A stretch of 64,000 nucleotides of DNA from Levilactobacillus andaensis. Lineage in GTDB: Bacteria; Bacillota; Bacilli; Lactobacillales; Lactobacillaceae. The notes under the pieces were generated by a model. The model was not told the DNA's origin and made no database searches. It worked only from the letters and a program-made list of their open reading frames with translations. Position 1 is the stretch's first letter, and each line of letters starts with the position of its first letter. The translations under genes and the position numbers were made by a program. Where the stretch lies: positions 1 to 64,000 of the forward strand of contig NZ_BOLP01000002.1 in assembly GCF_016861695.1 (NCBI RefSeq), in the 5' to 3' direction. Shown here piece by piece: positions 1-8,670 of the stretch.

Positions 1-132
1 GGTTTCTCAGGTGTCGTTGGCGTAGTCGTTCCAGGTTTCTCAGGTGTCGTTGGCGTAGTCGTTCCAGGTTTCTCAGGTGTCGTTGGCGTAGTCGTTCCAG
101 GTTTCTCAGGCGTCGTTGGCGTCGTAGTGCCT
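1..132 (-). repeat. 33-bp tandem repeat encoding the adhesin stalk
   Basis: Three identical 33-bp units (1-33, 34-66, 67-99) and a fourth degenerate unit (100-132) encode an 11-residue PGTTTPTTPEK unit. Positions 133-222 hold two longer, diverged units built on PPTGP. Copy identity at DNA level implies recent expansion, so stalk length is likely variable between strains. Confidence 0.9.
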
Positions 133-1511
133 GGGTTCTCAGGATTAGTTGGCCCCGTTGGTGGCGTGGTCGTCCCTGGATTTCCAGGGTTAACTGGCCC
201 CGTTGGTGGTGTCGTCGTTCCTGGATTTTCGGGCTCCGTTACGGGTGGCGTCGTGGTGCCTGGGTTACCAGGATTCTCCGGTTCCGTCACTGGTGGCGTA
301 GTACTACCTTCGGATTCCTTCGGCACGTCCTTGGCCGTAACCGTTACGGCCGCCGTTTGGTTAGCCGTAATGGTAAATGGAATCGGCGTCTTATCCAATT
401 CATACCCCTCGGGTGCTGCCGTTTCGACGAACTGATAATCGCCAGGCTCGAGTCCTGTCACTTCCAGTTTGCCCTCTGCGTTCGTGGTCAAGTCCGATTC
501 CATCGGCGTGCCATCGGAAAATTGCAGCGCATACGTTGCTCCGGGGAGAATACCGTTGGTCTTGGCATCGACCTTTTCCAGCACCACATCGCCCGTGCCT
601 TCAGCCGCGCTACCATTACCGCCATTTCCACTACCGCTACCGCCCCAGGCAACCGACCCGTTGACGCTCTGACCATTATTCATGTACACACTATTCGTCC
701 AAGTACCATTCGACGTGGTTGGTGTCGTTTGATAAGTCATGTTGACGGCGGTTGAAACATCGGCAAATGTGAAGACAATCTTGTTGCCGTTCACATTAAC
801 TGCCGGTGACAATGACCCGTTACTGATGAAGTTCCCCTCGCTGGAGTAGCTTCCCGTGCTAGCAACCACTGACCCCGGCACATAAGTCTGGTTAGGGCCT
901 AACGTATCCGTAATCACGGTCTGACCGATTGCCTGTCCCGTTGGGTTAAAAGCCACGTTCCAAGTAATCTTGCTAGGCGTGCCGTCCGCATTACGTTCCG
1001 AGATCCAACCAACCTTATTTAATTTCCAGCTCAAATCAACGTCGGTGTTACCCGAGGTTCCCTTGGCATAGAATTGCAACGTGCCTTCACGATTCTTTTG
1101 ATACGAGCCTAATTTATCATTGAATGTGATCGTTCCTGCGGTCTCGCCCGCCTTGATGAAGAACGTCCCCACTTCGTTACCGGCGTCATCTAACAACGGC
1201 ACTGATAAATCATGGTTCGTGGCAACCCCATTCGGTAATTCTACCGGTACCGTATCGCCACTATTAATCGGTACACCATCCGCAACGGACCAGTGATACT
1301 TGATTTGGTAACTGGTCCATTTGGTCAGCACCGTTCCCGCAGGAATTGGGTTACCATTGATGTCGGTCAACGTGGCCTCACTTCCCGTCAACCCGGAAGC
1401 TGGAACATCTGCGGCTTTTGCTGTAATACCACCGGATATCGCGCCCCCAGCTAGGAAGATGGCCAGGGTAAGAACCAATCCAAACACGAGCGCACAAATT
1501 TTCTTGCGCAT
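1..1511 (-). CDS. LPXTG-type surface adhesin with SpaA/Cna-B domain and Pro/Thr repeat stalk (C-terminus outside window)
   Basis: The gene begins at an ATG after a GGAGG site and runs off the left edge (503 codons seen). Residues 1-34 are a signal peptide (MRKK, then a hydrophobic stretch ending near AKAAD). Residues about 35-275 look like the Ig-like adhesive A region of MSCRAMM-type proteins. Residues about 275-360 form one SpaA/Cna-B prealbumin-like domain with the E-box ETAAPEGY. A stalk of PGTTTPP and PEKPGTTTPTT repeats follows. This is known architecture for collagen-binding or pilin-like adhesins anchored by sortase. The LPXTG anchor would lie beyond the window and is inferred. The ligand cannot be told from sequence. 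Confidence 0.85.
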   Translation of the reverse strand, partial: MRKKICALVFGLVLTLAIFLAGGAISGGITAKAADVPASGLTGSEATLTDINGNPIPAGTVLTKWTSYQIKYHWSVADGVPINSGDTVPVELPNGVATNHDLSVPLLDDAGNEVGTFFIKAGETAGTITFNDKLGSYQKNREGTLQFYAKGTSGNTDVDLSWKLNKVGWISERNADGTPSKITWNVAFNPTGQAIGQTVITDTLGPNQTYVPGSVVASTGSYSSEGNFISNGSLSPAVNVNGNKIVFTFADVSTAVNMTYQTTPTTSNGTWTNSVYMNNGQSVNGSVAWGGSGSGNGGNGSAAEGTGDVVLEKVDAKTNGILPGATYALQFSDGTPMESDLTTNAEGKLEVTGLEPGDYQFVETAAPEGYELDKTPIPFTITANQTAAVTVTAKDVPKESEGSTTPPVTEPENPGNPGTTTPPVTEPENPGTTTPPTGPVNPGNPGTTTPPTGPTNPENPGTTTPTTPEKPGTTTPTTPEKPGTTTPTTPEKPGTTTPTTPEK

Positions 1512-1918
1512 CCTAATCTCCTCCCTCTATCAAAGCCAACGGCACGTGTCACACCCACCGCTAACGTCAACAAACTCTTTCACGATCAACAACTTTTCAC
1601 CAGCGCCGTCCAAGTGGCAATTTCGACAATAAACGCGTCCTCAAAGAAGACGTGTCGTTGAGTTGCTATGTGACTCTAATCCATCGGCTAATGGACACCG
1701 ATCACAGACATTGCTTTATCTTTAATATACCGAAATCTCTAATAAACTGATAAGCTACTGCCTAAACTAGCCAGGTTAAAAAACGGGTCCCCCGCAACTA
1801 TTTCCTACCATTGCAATTTCATTGACGATAGCGGCAAAACCCTATCCACTGGCGTTTAGGGGCCATTATTTGGCCATTAATTGCCTAAATGGGTAGTTGG
1901 AATTTGCCAAAATGGACG
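1512..1918. other. Intergenic region upstream of the adhesin
   Basis: No gene is recognised here. On the minus strand a weak promoter can be proposed for the adhesin: TTATCA, 18 bp, TATATT at about 1724-1753. It is AT-richer than its surroundings and nothing else stands out. Confidence 0.4.
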
Positions 1919-1952
1919 AAAAAAAGCGCCATCCCCAACTGGACAGCGCCGC
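1919..1952 (-). terminator. Intrinsic terminator of the aldo/keto reductase gene
   Basis: On the minus strand a GCGCTGTCC / GGGATGGCGC stem (two G-U pairs) is followed by seven T. It lies 69 bp past the reductase stop. Confidence 0.75.
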
Positions 1953-2020
1953 TCTAACTTATTCTGATCTGGTTGGAATCGGATCGGACTTATTTCCTAC
2001 AATTCTTATCCATCAAAAAT

Positions 2021-2857
2021 TTAATCAAATTCTTCATACTCGTTCGGGTCTTGACCTTCGATGCGGCCATCTGGCTTATCTAAGGCATTGATGGCCTGAA
2101 TCTCGTCTGACGTCAGTTCAAAATCAAACAGCTCCAGGTTCGTCCGCTGATGGACCAGGTTGCTGGCCTTTGGAATTGGCACCACGTGACGTTGGATGTG
2201 CCAGCGCAGAATGATTTGCCCGACATTCTTGCCATACTTTTTCGCCAAATCAACGATAATGGGCTCCTTCAATGCCGCACTCCCACGTCCCAGCGGACTC
2301 CAAGCTTCCGTGACGATACCGCGTTTGGCATCTTCCTTCAGCATCCGGTCCTGGACCCAGTATGGATGGACCTCCAGTTGATTGACTGCCGGCATCACAC
2401 CGGTCTCCTTGAACAACCGGTCGAGATGTTCCGGTTCAAAGTTAGAGACACCAATTGACCGAATCAAGCCGCGCCGTTTGGCATCGACCATCGCCTGCCA
2501 GGCCTGCACGTACAGGTCGCGTTTCGGCAACGGCCAGTGAATCAAGAACAGGTCAAAATAATCCAGTCCCATGCGGTACAAGGATTCCTGAATCGCCATG
2601 GTGGCGTCCGCATACCGGTGATACTTGCCGGGAAGCTTCGACGTCACAAAGAAGGCCGCGCGTGGAATGCCCGAACGGCGAATCGCTTCACCCACGGCAC
2701 CCTCATTATCATAGTTGGTCGCCGTATCTAAGCTCCGATAACCGTCTTTGATTGCCGCCAAAATCTGATTGACGCCTTGGCCCCCGCGGACCTGAAACGT
2801 CCCTAGACCCAGCGCCGGCATCTGAAACCCGTCGTTCAACGTTATTTCTGGAATCAT
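2021..2857 (-). CDS. Aldo/keto reductase (2,5-diketo-D-gluconate reductase type)
   Basis: 278-residue cytosolic NADPH-dependent carbonyl reductase with a TIM barrel. The catalytic tetrad is visible: D44, Y49 (LDTATNYDNE), K74 (SKLPG) and H107 (IHWPLP). The C-terminal IPKASN segment matches the NADP-binding signature of the family. Length and start (AGGAGG before ATG) are typical. Its ribosome binding site lies inside the 3' arm of a terminator-like hairpin that separates it from the upstream MFS gene. The natural substrate (sugar ketone, aldehyde or methylglyoxal) cannot be assigned. Confidence 0.9.
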   Translation of the reverse strand: MIPEITLNDGFQMPALGLGTFQVRGGQGVNQILAAIKDGYRSLDTATNYDNEGAVGEAIRRSGIPRAAFFVTSKLPGKYHRYADATMAIQESLYRMGLDYFDLFLIHWPLPKRDLYVQAWQAMVDAKRRGLIRSIGVSNFEPEHLDRLFKETGVMPAVNQLEVHPYWVQDRMLKEDAKRGIVTEAWSPLGRGSAALKEPIIVDLAKKYGKNVGQIILRWHIQRHVVPIPKASNLVHQRTNLELFDFELTSDEIQAINALDKPDGRIEGQDPNEYEEFD

Positions 2858-2859
2858 CG

Positions 2860-2902
2860 AAAAACCTCCTGCATTTTGCTAGTTTTAGCTTAACGCAGGA
2901 GG
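2860..2902 (-). terminator. Terminator-like hairpin overlapping the reductase ribosome binding site
   Basis: On the minus strand CCTCCTGC (2902-2895) pairs with GCAGGAGG (2872-2865), followed by five T. It sits 14 bp past the MFS stop. The 3' arm is also the AGGAGG site for the next gene, so folding would both terminate and hide the ribosome binding site. Confidence 0.65.
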
Positions 2903-2915
2903 TTTTAGTTGTGAA

Positions 2916-4100
2916 TTAATCCGTCGCCGATTGTGTTCGGTGGTTTTTAATGACACGATTCAAGATAACAGCCAGTACCAGTGAAATGGCGGCGTAGACC
3001 GCGGCACCCCAACTGATGTGATTCAAACCGACCGTTCCCAGCATCCCTGAAGCCGTTGCCGACCCCAACGAAATACCAAAATTGAAGAAGATCGAATTTA
3101 ATGACGACGCTAACACGGCCGACTGTGGGTAATCTTCCTCAGCAATGTTCAGGAAGTGAATCTGAATTGGCGAGTTTAAAATCGTCACGATCAACGTCAA
3201 AATCAAGATGATGGCCAAGCCACTGATTTTGCTGCCTAAGGCCCATGGCATCAGTGCTAACAGAATCACGTCAACGATATAGAACCGCGGCATGACCCGC
3301 AAGCCATCCCGTTCTGCCAGCACCCCGGATAGCCGGTTACTAATAATACTCATGATTCCAATGATAAATAGCAACCAATTTAGACTAGTCGTGCTGAAGC
3401 CTAACGCCGTTGTTAACAGTGGCCGAATGTAGGTGTAGTAAGCGTACATGGTCGCGGCGGTAAACAGGACCAAGGCGATACCCACGTAAATCCGCTGGTC
3501 CTTTAGCAAGACCAACTGGTTCTTAATGCTCCCCTGAACCTGTTCCACGTGACGCGGCAGTAGCCACCCCAATAGAACACAGGTAATCGCGCTGACCCCT
3601 GAAATCAGGAAGAATGCGTCATGCCAACTGTAAGCGGTACTGATGGCCGTCCCAATCGGCACCCCAAAGACCGAGGCAATGCTAAAACCGGCGAAGATCC
3701 ACGAGACCAGTCCCGCCCGCTTTTCCCGCGGTGCGATGGTACTGGCGAAGGTCATGATCAACGAAATAATGGCCCCGGCCACAACGGCCGTGATGATCCG
3801 TGATAGGAGCAGGACGCCATAGTTCATGGAAAAGCCGCTCAATGTGTTCCCAATCAGAAAGACCACCATCAACGTCATCAGCGTTTTATAGCGGCTAAAC
3901 CGGTTGGTCAAGATGGTGATGAACGGCGTGCTGACCGCATACACCGTGGCAAATATCGTGACTAAGTAGCCAACGGTTGCCTGGGCAATCTGATATTCCT
4001 TTGCAATGTCGGAGAGGACCCCAACGACGATAAATTCATTGCAGCCCAACATAAAGGCCACTAGCACAAACACAATGGCTTGCCAACGATACTTGTTCAC
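2916..4100 (-). CDS. MFS transporter, DHA1 drug/sugar efflux type (paralogue 1)
   Basis: 394 residues with 12 predicted membrane segments and a short basic C-terminus. The N-terminal GCNEFIVVG segment and the RFSRYKTLM loop 2-3 motif are typical of AraJ/YdhP-like proton-driven efflux proteins of the plasma membrane. Start is GTG after GGAGG. It is the downstream member of a tandem pair, clearly alike along its whole length to the gene at 4206-5393. Substrate unknown. No regulator is adjacent. Confidence 0.85.
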   Translation of the reverse strand: MNKYRWQAIVFVLVAFMLGCNEFIVVGVLSDIAKEYQIAQATVGYLVTIFATVYAVSTPFITILTNRFSRYKTLMTLMVVFLIGNTLSGFSMNYGVLLLSRIITAVVAGAIISLIMTFASTIAPREKRAGLVSWIFAGFSIASVFGVPIGTAISTAYSWHDAFFLISGVSAITCVLLGWLLPRHVEQVQGSIKNQLVLLKDQRIYVGIALVLFTAATMYAYYTYIRPLLTTALGFSTTSLNWLLFIIGIMSIISNRLSGVLAERDGLRVMPRFYIVDVILLALMPWALGSKISGLAIILILTLIVTILNSPIQIHFLNIAEEDYPQSAVLASSLNSIFFNFGISLGSATASGMLGTVGLNHISWGAAVYAAISLVLAVILNRVIKNHRTQSATD

Positions 4101-4205
4101 GTTTTCTGTTCCTCCAGATTCTCTATAGTCTTCTATTTACCAGAGTACACTATCTCAGGCTAAATTATCAGGGGGAAGACTCATGTAATCGTCTCCAAAG
4201 TGAAA

Positions 4206-5393
4206 TTAATTTTCGAGAGCGTTTTCTTCACGATGCGCCGCAATTGCCCGATTTAACATGATCGTCAAAACCAGCGCAATCCCGGCAAAGACTAGGCTAC
4301 CCCAGCTGAGATGGCCGAGGCCAAAATGAGTCAGTGACCCCGCCGCTGTCGCTGATCCTAACGAGATGCCGACGTTGTAAAAGATGGCGTTGAGCGACGA
4401 CGCAAAGGCCGTTGCCTGCGGATAATCTGCCTCGGCCACATCCAGAAAATGAACCTGAATGGGCGAGTTAATAATAGGAATGATCAACATCAAGACCAGC
4501 AGGACCGTATAGCCAGGCCACGTTGCCGACAACGCAACCGGCATGATTAGGAACAAGGCAATCTGTGCCAAATAGAACCAAGGCAACGTGCGGACACCAC
4601 TCCGTCCAGCAATCGTGCCGGACAGCCGGTTACCGATAATATCCATGACGCCTAATAGCGACAGCATGAGCGTCATCGTCTTTAAATCAAACCCTAACTG
4701 CGTCGTCAATAATGGCCGAATGTACGTGTAATAGGCATACAATGTGGCTGCCGAGAACAAGACCAGCACTGCGCCCAAGTAGATTCGACGGTCCGTCAGT
4801 AAGACCAGCTGATCCTTGATGCCCCCGGAAACGTGCTGGATATTTTTCGGTAACAGCCACCCTAAAATTAGACACGTCAGCAAGCTCAGTACAGAAATCA
4901 AATGGAAGGTCACGTGCCAACTAGTTGCCGCACTGATGGCCGCCCCCACGGGGACCCCGACCACGGAGGCCACGCTAAAGCCAGCCGCGATCCACGAGAT
5001 CAGCATCGCTCGTTTATTCCGCGGCGCAATGTCGTTGGCAAAGACGATGATCATGGCTTCAATCGATCCGGCGACGGCCGCCGTAATCAACCGTGATGCC
5101 AGAAACATCCAATAATTGCTGGCAAATCCACTCCACGTGTTGCCGATGAGAAAGATCACCATCAGTGTCATCAACAGTGAATACCGGCCAAAACGGTTCG
5201 TCAACACCGTGATCACTGGGGTACTGATGGCATAGACAATGGCAAACATGGTCACGAGGTAGCCGGCCGCGGCCACCGTGACATCCAGTGAGTGGGCAAT
5301 GTCCGAGATGACGCCCACCACCATAAATTCATTACACCCCAACATAAACGCGACCAGCACCAGTGAAATGGCCTGCCAACGATATTTTCTCAC
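4206..5393 (-). CDS. MFS transporter, DHA1 drug/sugar efflux type (paralogue 2)
   Basis: 395 residues with 12 predicted membrane segments, a close paralogue of the adjacent 394-residue transporter. Both open with nKYRWQAI-LVLVAFMLGCNEF and share loops and C-terminus. It starts with GTG preceded by AAGGAGG, like its neighbour. A 105-bp gap separates the two, so they may be co-transcribed or have separate promoters. Likely a proton antiporter for small organic compounds; substrate unknown. Confidence 0.85.
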   Translation of the reverse strand: MRKYRWQAISLVLVAFMLGCNEFMVVGVISDIAHSLDVTVAAAGYLVTMFAIVYAISTPVITVLTNRFGRYSLLMTLMVIFLIGNTWSGFASNYWMFLASRLITAAVAGSIEAMIIVFANDIAPRNKRAMLISWIAAGFSVASVVGVPVGAAISAATSWHVTFHLISVLSLLTCLILGWLLPKNIQHVSGGIKDQLVLLTDRRIYLGAVLVLFSAATLYAYYTYIRPLLTTQLGFDLKTMTLMLSLLGVMDIIGNRLSGTIAGRSGVRTLPWFYLAQIALFLIMPVALSATWPGYTVLLVLMLIIPIINSPIQVHFLDVAEADYPQATAFASSLNAIFYNVGISLGSATAAGSLTHFGLGHLSWGSLVFAGIALVLTIMLNRAIAAHREENALEN

Positions 5394-5565
5394 GGTCAGC
5401 TACCTCCTTGAAAGCGTTTTTAAGATTCTAATTAACAGTGTACACCATCGGCGTTTGTCCTGGCAAAGGTAAATCAGAAAACTTGTCCGCATAACTTAGT
5501 AATTGGTAAATTCATTCCAGTAAATCCATTAGCACTGGTCACTCGCTTCTTTTTACAGTCAATGA
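5394..5565. other. Intergenic region upstream of MFS paralogue 2
   Basis: Holds the MFS leader and a GTGTACAC palindrome near 5438 that could be a regulator site. No gene recognised. Confidence 0.3.
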
Positions 5566-5738
5566 ACGACTTTGGAGACACGTGCTCTTCGTGGCTTCAA
5601 AGCGAGCGAGAAGACTGGTGTTTTCCCAGTCTGAAGCGTCCCCACAGCAGGCGGAATCCCGGTCAGCCGTAGCGCGGCAAATTTACACTAATTTAATGGC
5701 GCGAATTCTTACCGATATTGGAACGAGACAAGTATTCC
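5566..5738 (+). ncRNA. Structured dispersed element, copy 1 (5' half missing)
   Basis: The 3' half of the dispersed element is present. It has the hairpin CTTTGGAG-ACACG / CGTGG-CTTCAAAG, a CTGG/CCAG hairpin, and the conserved TGAAGCGTCCCCACAGCAGG core. The 5' half, including one strand of the closing helix, is absent. About 60 bp beyond the core (to about 5738) is also shared with copy 2 at 18407. Likely a decayed copy. Transcription direction is assumed from the full copies. Confidence 0.6.
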
Positions 5739-5756
5739 AGTTTTTTTTGATCTCAC

Positions 5757-5822
5757 AAAAAAATAGCCGTACCCGTCAGACCAGCTAACACACTCACTGA
5801 TTTTTCCAGACACGACTATCCT
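5757..5822 (-). terminator. Possible terminator downstream of tetR
   Basis: On the minus strand ATAGTCGT pairs with ACGGCTAT, which runs into seven T. The loop is long, so the call is weak. Confidence 0.4.
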
Positions 5823-5832
5823 TAACTCTATT

Positions 5833-6480
5833 CTACTTGCTAATTGTCCGCACAATTTGGTTCGTAATAAGTTTCAAATCTTCCTGCTCACCCTTGATGA
5901 GGCTGGGCGCAAAGCTCGATTCAATCACATACGTCAGCAGTTGCCCCACAAAGATTCGCAAGAGGGCTGCGACATCAATGTCATCTCGCAATTGACCCGT
6001 TCGTTGAAAATCGTTCATGAGTTCCACTGGGAAGTTAAAGCCATTGGCCATCGCTAACTTGCCAACCAACTGGCGCATCTCTTCATTGGTCATCATTTCC
6101 ATAGCCAAGATCTTAACGGCTTCTTCGTTGCCCTTGATAAAGTGGTAACGGTCGGTCACGATGAACTTCACCATTTCTGGCAAGGTTTCCTGCTCACTGA
6201 TACCATGGAAGAATTCGTCCCGGTAAGCTGGGAAGAAGTGTTCCATCACGGGCTTCACAATGGCCAGCATGAGATCCTGCTTCGTATGAAAATACTTAAA
6301 GATCGTTGCCTGACTGATGCCCGCCTTTTCCGCCACTTGAACGGTCGAGGTGCCATCAAAGCCTGTCTCAGAGAAGAGCTCCATGGCGGCCACCAGCGCC
6401 GCCTTCTTACCCTTTGGCATCTTTTCATGCTCTAACCAGTCACGGTAATTATTGAAGATATTTGGCTCCACACCATTCAC
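5833..6480 (-). CDS. TetR/AcrR-family repressor of the adjacent ABC exporter
   Basis: 215 residues. An N-terminal helix-turn-helix (about residues 28-70, with VAEKAGISQATIFKYFHTKQDL) is followed by a helical ligand-binding domain. It is the third gene after the ATPase and permease (72-bp gap), so probably in the same operon and self-regulated through the palindromes in the promoter at 8532-8587. The start is uncertain because the site AAAGGG lies very close to the chosen ATG. Confidence 0.85.
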   Translation of the reverse strand: MNGVEPNIFNNYRDWLEHEKMPKGKKAALVAAMELFSETGFDGTSTVQVAEKAGISQATIFKYFHTKQDLMLAIVKPVMEHFFPAYRDEFFHGISEQETLPEMVKFIVTDRYHFIKGNEEAVKILAMEMMTNEEMRQLVGKLAMANGFNFPVELMNDFQRTGQLRDDIDVAALLRIFVGQLLTYVIESSFAPSLIKGEQEDLKLITNQIVRTISK

Positions 6481-6552
6481 CCTTTCTATCCGTTCATTTC
6501 AAACGTATAACCATTATACACGGTCTGGCGAGCAATCTCGGTTAATTTCGAC

Positions 6553-7773
6553 CTAAACTTTCCGGTACCGCTTCAATCCCACGACGTTGAGGAAGGTCAG
6601 GACGATCAAGAAAGTCAGGAGGACCAGAATGTTGCCGCCCTCGTTAAAGATCGACGTCCCCCGCATGATGATATCGCTGACGGCATCCCCGGAATATTTC
6701 AGTGGAATGATATAGGAGATATCCTTGACCCAATCGGCCATCGAATCCAGCGGAATGATACCAGAGAAGAAGATCTGAGGAATCACGACTAATGGAATGA
6801 ACTGCATCATTTGGAACTCAGAGTTGGCAAACGTTGAGAGTAAGATCCCGAAGGCTAGGGCCACTAAGGCCAGTAGCAGGTTGATGACCACCACGCTCGC
6901 CATGTTGCCGACCACTTCGATGCCCAGCAGCCAAACGGTGACCAGAACGATCACAATCGTTTGAATGACGGCGAGGATGCCATAGCTCAGCATATAACCG
7001 AAGACGATGGAGGACCGCTTAACCGGCGTTGCCAACAGCCGATCCAAAGTCCCCGTCGTCCGTTCCTTTAACAGCGCCATACCGGAAATCAGGAAGACGA
7101 AGAAGAAGACGAAGAAACCCATCAGAATTGGGAGCATTTTGGCAAAGTAACCGGTGTCCTTGTCGCCATAGACGTAGTGGTTCGTAATCTTTGGCGTAGT
7201 CTGACTGGTACTCTTGGTGCTATTGTTCGTCGACGTCGACTTGGTTGCCGCCGCCTGCTTAGCGGCAACTGCTGCGGCCGATGAATTGGTCGTGGCATTA
7301 GCAGCGGCTTGTTGCTTCTGCATCGCTTGTAACTGTGCCTGGAGCTTGACCATACCGGTCGTGCTCTTCTTTAGCGCCGCCTTCAATTGACTGATACTCG
7401 TTGCGGTCAGCCCGCTCTTGAAGGCTAATTTAACGGCGGCGGTCTTAGTGGAGTCGGTGTTGGCGTAAGTTAGGCTGTAGTTATTGCCATTTTTCTTAAT
7501 GATGGCATCAATTTTTTCGTCGCTTAACGCCTTTTTCGCAGCACTCTTGGTGTCATAAGTCTTGACGTTAACGTGCTTGATGCTGCCCATTTCCTTATTC
7601 AGTTTCTGGGTCACGGCGACCGTCCCCACGTTCACGTCGGTCGTTGAGTTGGTGTTGAAGATGACACTCATCAGTAACATCACTAGGATTGGCGCCAAAA
7701 ACATCAGTGCCAACGTCCGCTTATCTCTGAAGAGTTCCTTTAGAACTCGATTCATAATCGCAATCGTTCTCAT
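6553..7773 (-). CDS. ABC-2 type exporter permease
   Basis: 406 residues. One N-terminal membrane helix is followed by a large extracellular domain (about residues 40-200) with an Ala/Gln/Ser/Thr-rich coiled-coil-like tract. Five more helices follow, with the ABC-2 signature LKERTTGTLDRLLATPVKRSSI before helix 3. This is the layout of YhaP/DrrB-type exporter permeases. Its ATG overlaps the ATPase stop (TAATG), showing translational coupling. It probably exports a drug or lipid; substrate unknown. Confidence 0.88.
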   Translation of the reverse strand: MRTIAIMNRVLKELFRDKRTLALMFLAPILVMLLMSVIFNTNSTTDVNVGTVAVTQKLNKEMGSIKHVNVKTYDTKSAAKKALSDEKIDAIIKKNGNNYSLTYANTDSTKTAAVKLAFKSGLTATSISQLKAALKKSTTGMVKLQAQLQAMQKQQAAANATTNSSAAAVAAKQAAATKSTSTNNSTKSTSQTTPKITNHYVYGDKDTGYFAKMLPILMGFFVFFFVFLISGMALLKERTTGTLDRLLATPVKRSSIVFGYMLSYGILAVIQTIVIVLVTVWLLGIEVVGNMASVVVINLLLALVALAFGILLSTFANSEFQMMQFIPLVVIPQIFFSGIIPLDSMADWVKDISYIIPLKYSGDAVSDIIMRGTSIFNEGGNILVLLTFLIVLTFLNVVGLKRYRKV

Positions 7774-8498
7774 TATTCAACACCCTCCGCCTTTAAGAAC
7801 ACGTCTTCAACCGTGTCAACTTGATATTGTGCTTCCAGGGAAGCTGGCTTGTCGAACGCCATGACCTTGCCGCCTAGTAACAGCGCCACGCGATCACATA
7901 GTTCGGCTTCATCCATCACGTGGGTCGTGATTAAAATACTGCGGCCTTCATCGCGAATGCTTCCCAATTCTTTCCAAATCTGCCGCCGCAATGCGGGATC
8001 GATTCCAACGGTTGGTTCATCCAAAATGAGTAGTTCCGGATTTCCCAGTAAGGCAATGGCTAACGACAATCGCCGCATCATCCCACCAGAGTAACCGGAG
8101 ACCCGCTTGTCCAAGTCGTCCGTCAAATCAACGACCTTGGCCGCATGATCGACTTCCTTGGCCATGTCTTGCTTGGCGATGCCCTTCATCAAGCCGTAGA
8201 ACTTTAAATTTTCGCGGCCGGACAAGGAATCGTACAGTGCGTCGGTCTGAGCCATGTAGCCAATGCGGCCTAGTAATTGGCGATTAGGCATCACGGTATC
8301 GAAGACCTTGGCGGAACCGCCACTGGCAACTTCCATGCCCAAGGTCACCTTGATCACGGTCGACTTACCGGCCCCAGATGGTCCGATCAAGCCGATGATT
8401 TCACCCTTTTTCAACGTCATGTTGATATCCTTCAAAACGGTCTCATCACCGAATTTCTTCGCGAGATGATTAAGTTCGATAATTGCGTTTGTCATCAT
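7773..8498 (-). CDS. ABC exporter ATP-binding subunit
   Basis: About 241 residues. Visible motifs are Walker A GPSGAGKST, the signature YSGGMMRRL, Walker B LLILDEPTVGID and the switch histidine in ITTHVMDEAE. Drug-type (DrrA-like) single-domain ATPase that powers the permease encoded next. Two consecutive ATGs (8498 and 8495) follow GGGAGG. An upstream in-frame ATG at 8516 lacks a ribosome binding site and was not used. First gene of the ATPase-permease-TetR operon. Confidence 0.9.
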   Translation of the reverse strand: MMTNAIIELNHLAKKFGDETVLKDINMTLKKGEIIGLIGPSGAGKSTVIKVTLGMEVASGGSAKVFDTVMPNRQLLGRIGYMAQTDALYDSLSGRENLKFYGLMKGIAKQDMAKEVDHAAKVVDLTDDLDKRVSGYSGGMMRRLSLAIALLGNPELLILDEPTVGIDPALRRQIWKELGSIRDEGRSILITTHVMDEAELCDRVALLLGGKVMAFDKPASLEAQYQVDTVEDVFLKAEGVE

Positions 8499-8531
8499 AA
8501 TGCCTCCCAAAAACATTTTTATTTTTAGTGA

Positions 8532-8587
8532 GTGAGTAATTACTTACCTGATAAAGTGAGTATAGACTCACTTTTGATTTTTGTCAA
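8532..8587 (-). promoter_or_regulatory. Promoter with two TetR-type operators for the ABC exporter operon
   Basis: On the minus strand TTGACA (8587-8582), 17 bp, TATACT (8564-8559) is near consensus. A perfect 9-bp inverted repeat AAAGTGAGT-N4-ACTCACTTT (8553-8574) covers the -10. A second palindrome, GTGAGTAATTACTTAC (8532-8547), lies in the start region. Placement suits repression by the TetR protein encoded last in the operon. Confidence 0.8.
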
Positions 8588-8595
8588 CCGGGACC

Positions 8596-8616
8596 GCCTA
8601 TTTTTTTTAAATAGGC
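8596..8616. terminator. Small AT-rich hairpin
   Basis: GCCTATTT and AAATAGGC flank a run of T. It lies between the CAP gene terminator and the exporter promoter. Either a weak terminator or an upstream insulator. Confidence 0.4.
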
Positions 8617-8623
8617 CAGACAC

Positions 8624-8658
8624 AAAGAAGGCTACGACCATTGGCCGCAACCTTCTTT
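8624..8658 (-). terminator. Terminator of the CAP-domain gene
   Basis: Stem AAAGAAGG...CCTTCTTT with inner GC pairs, 13 bp past the stop. The distal T-run is short. Confidence 0.6.
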
Positions 8659-8670
8659 CCTGATCGCTAT

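Noticed and set aside
1-132. CRISPR array at the left edge
   Set aside because: Units are directly adjacent without unique spacers, keep one reading frame and encode a Pro/Thr stalk of the adhesin.
5582-5788. Open frames encoding a similar ASKRARRLV...EASPQQAES peptide at three sites (also near 18509 and 57367)
   Set aside because: They coincide with the dispersed structured element. Copy 4 has an in-frame stop, the starts differ, and changes follow base-pairing rather than codon position, so an RNA explains them better.
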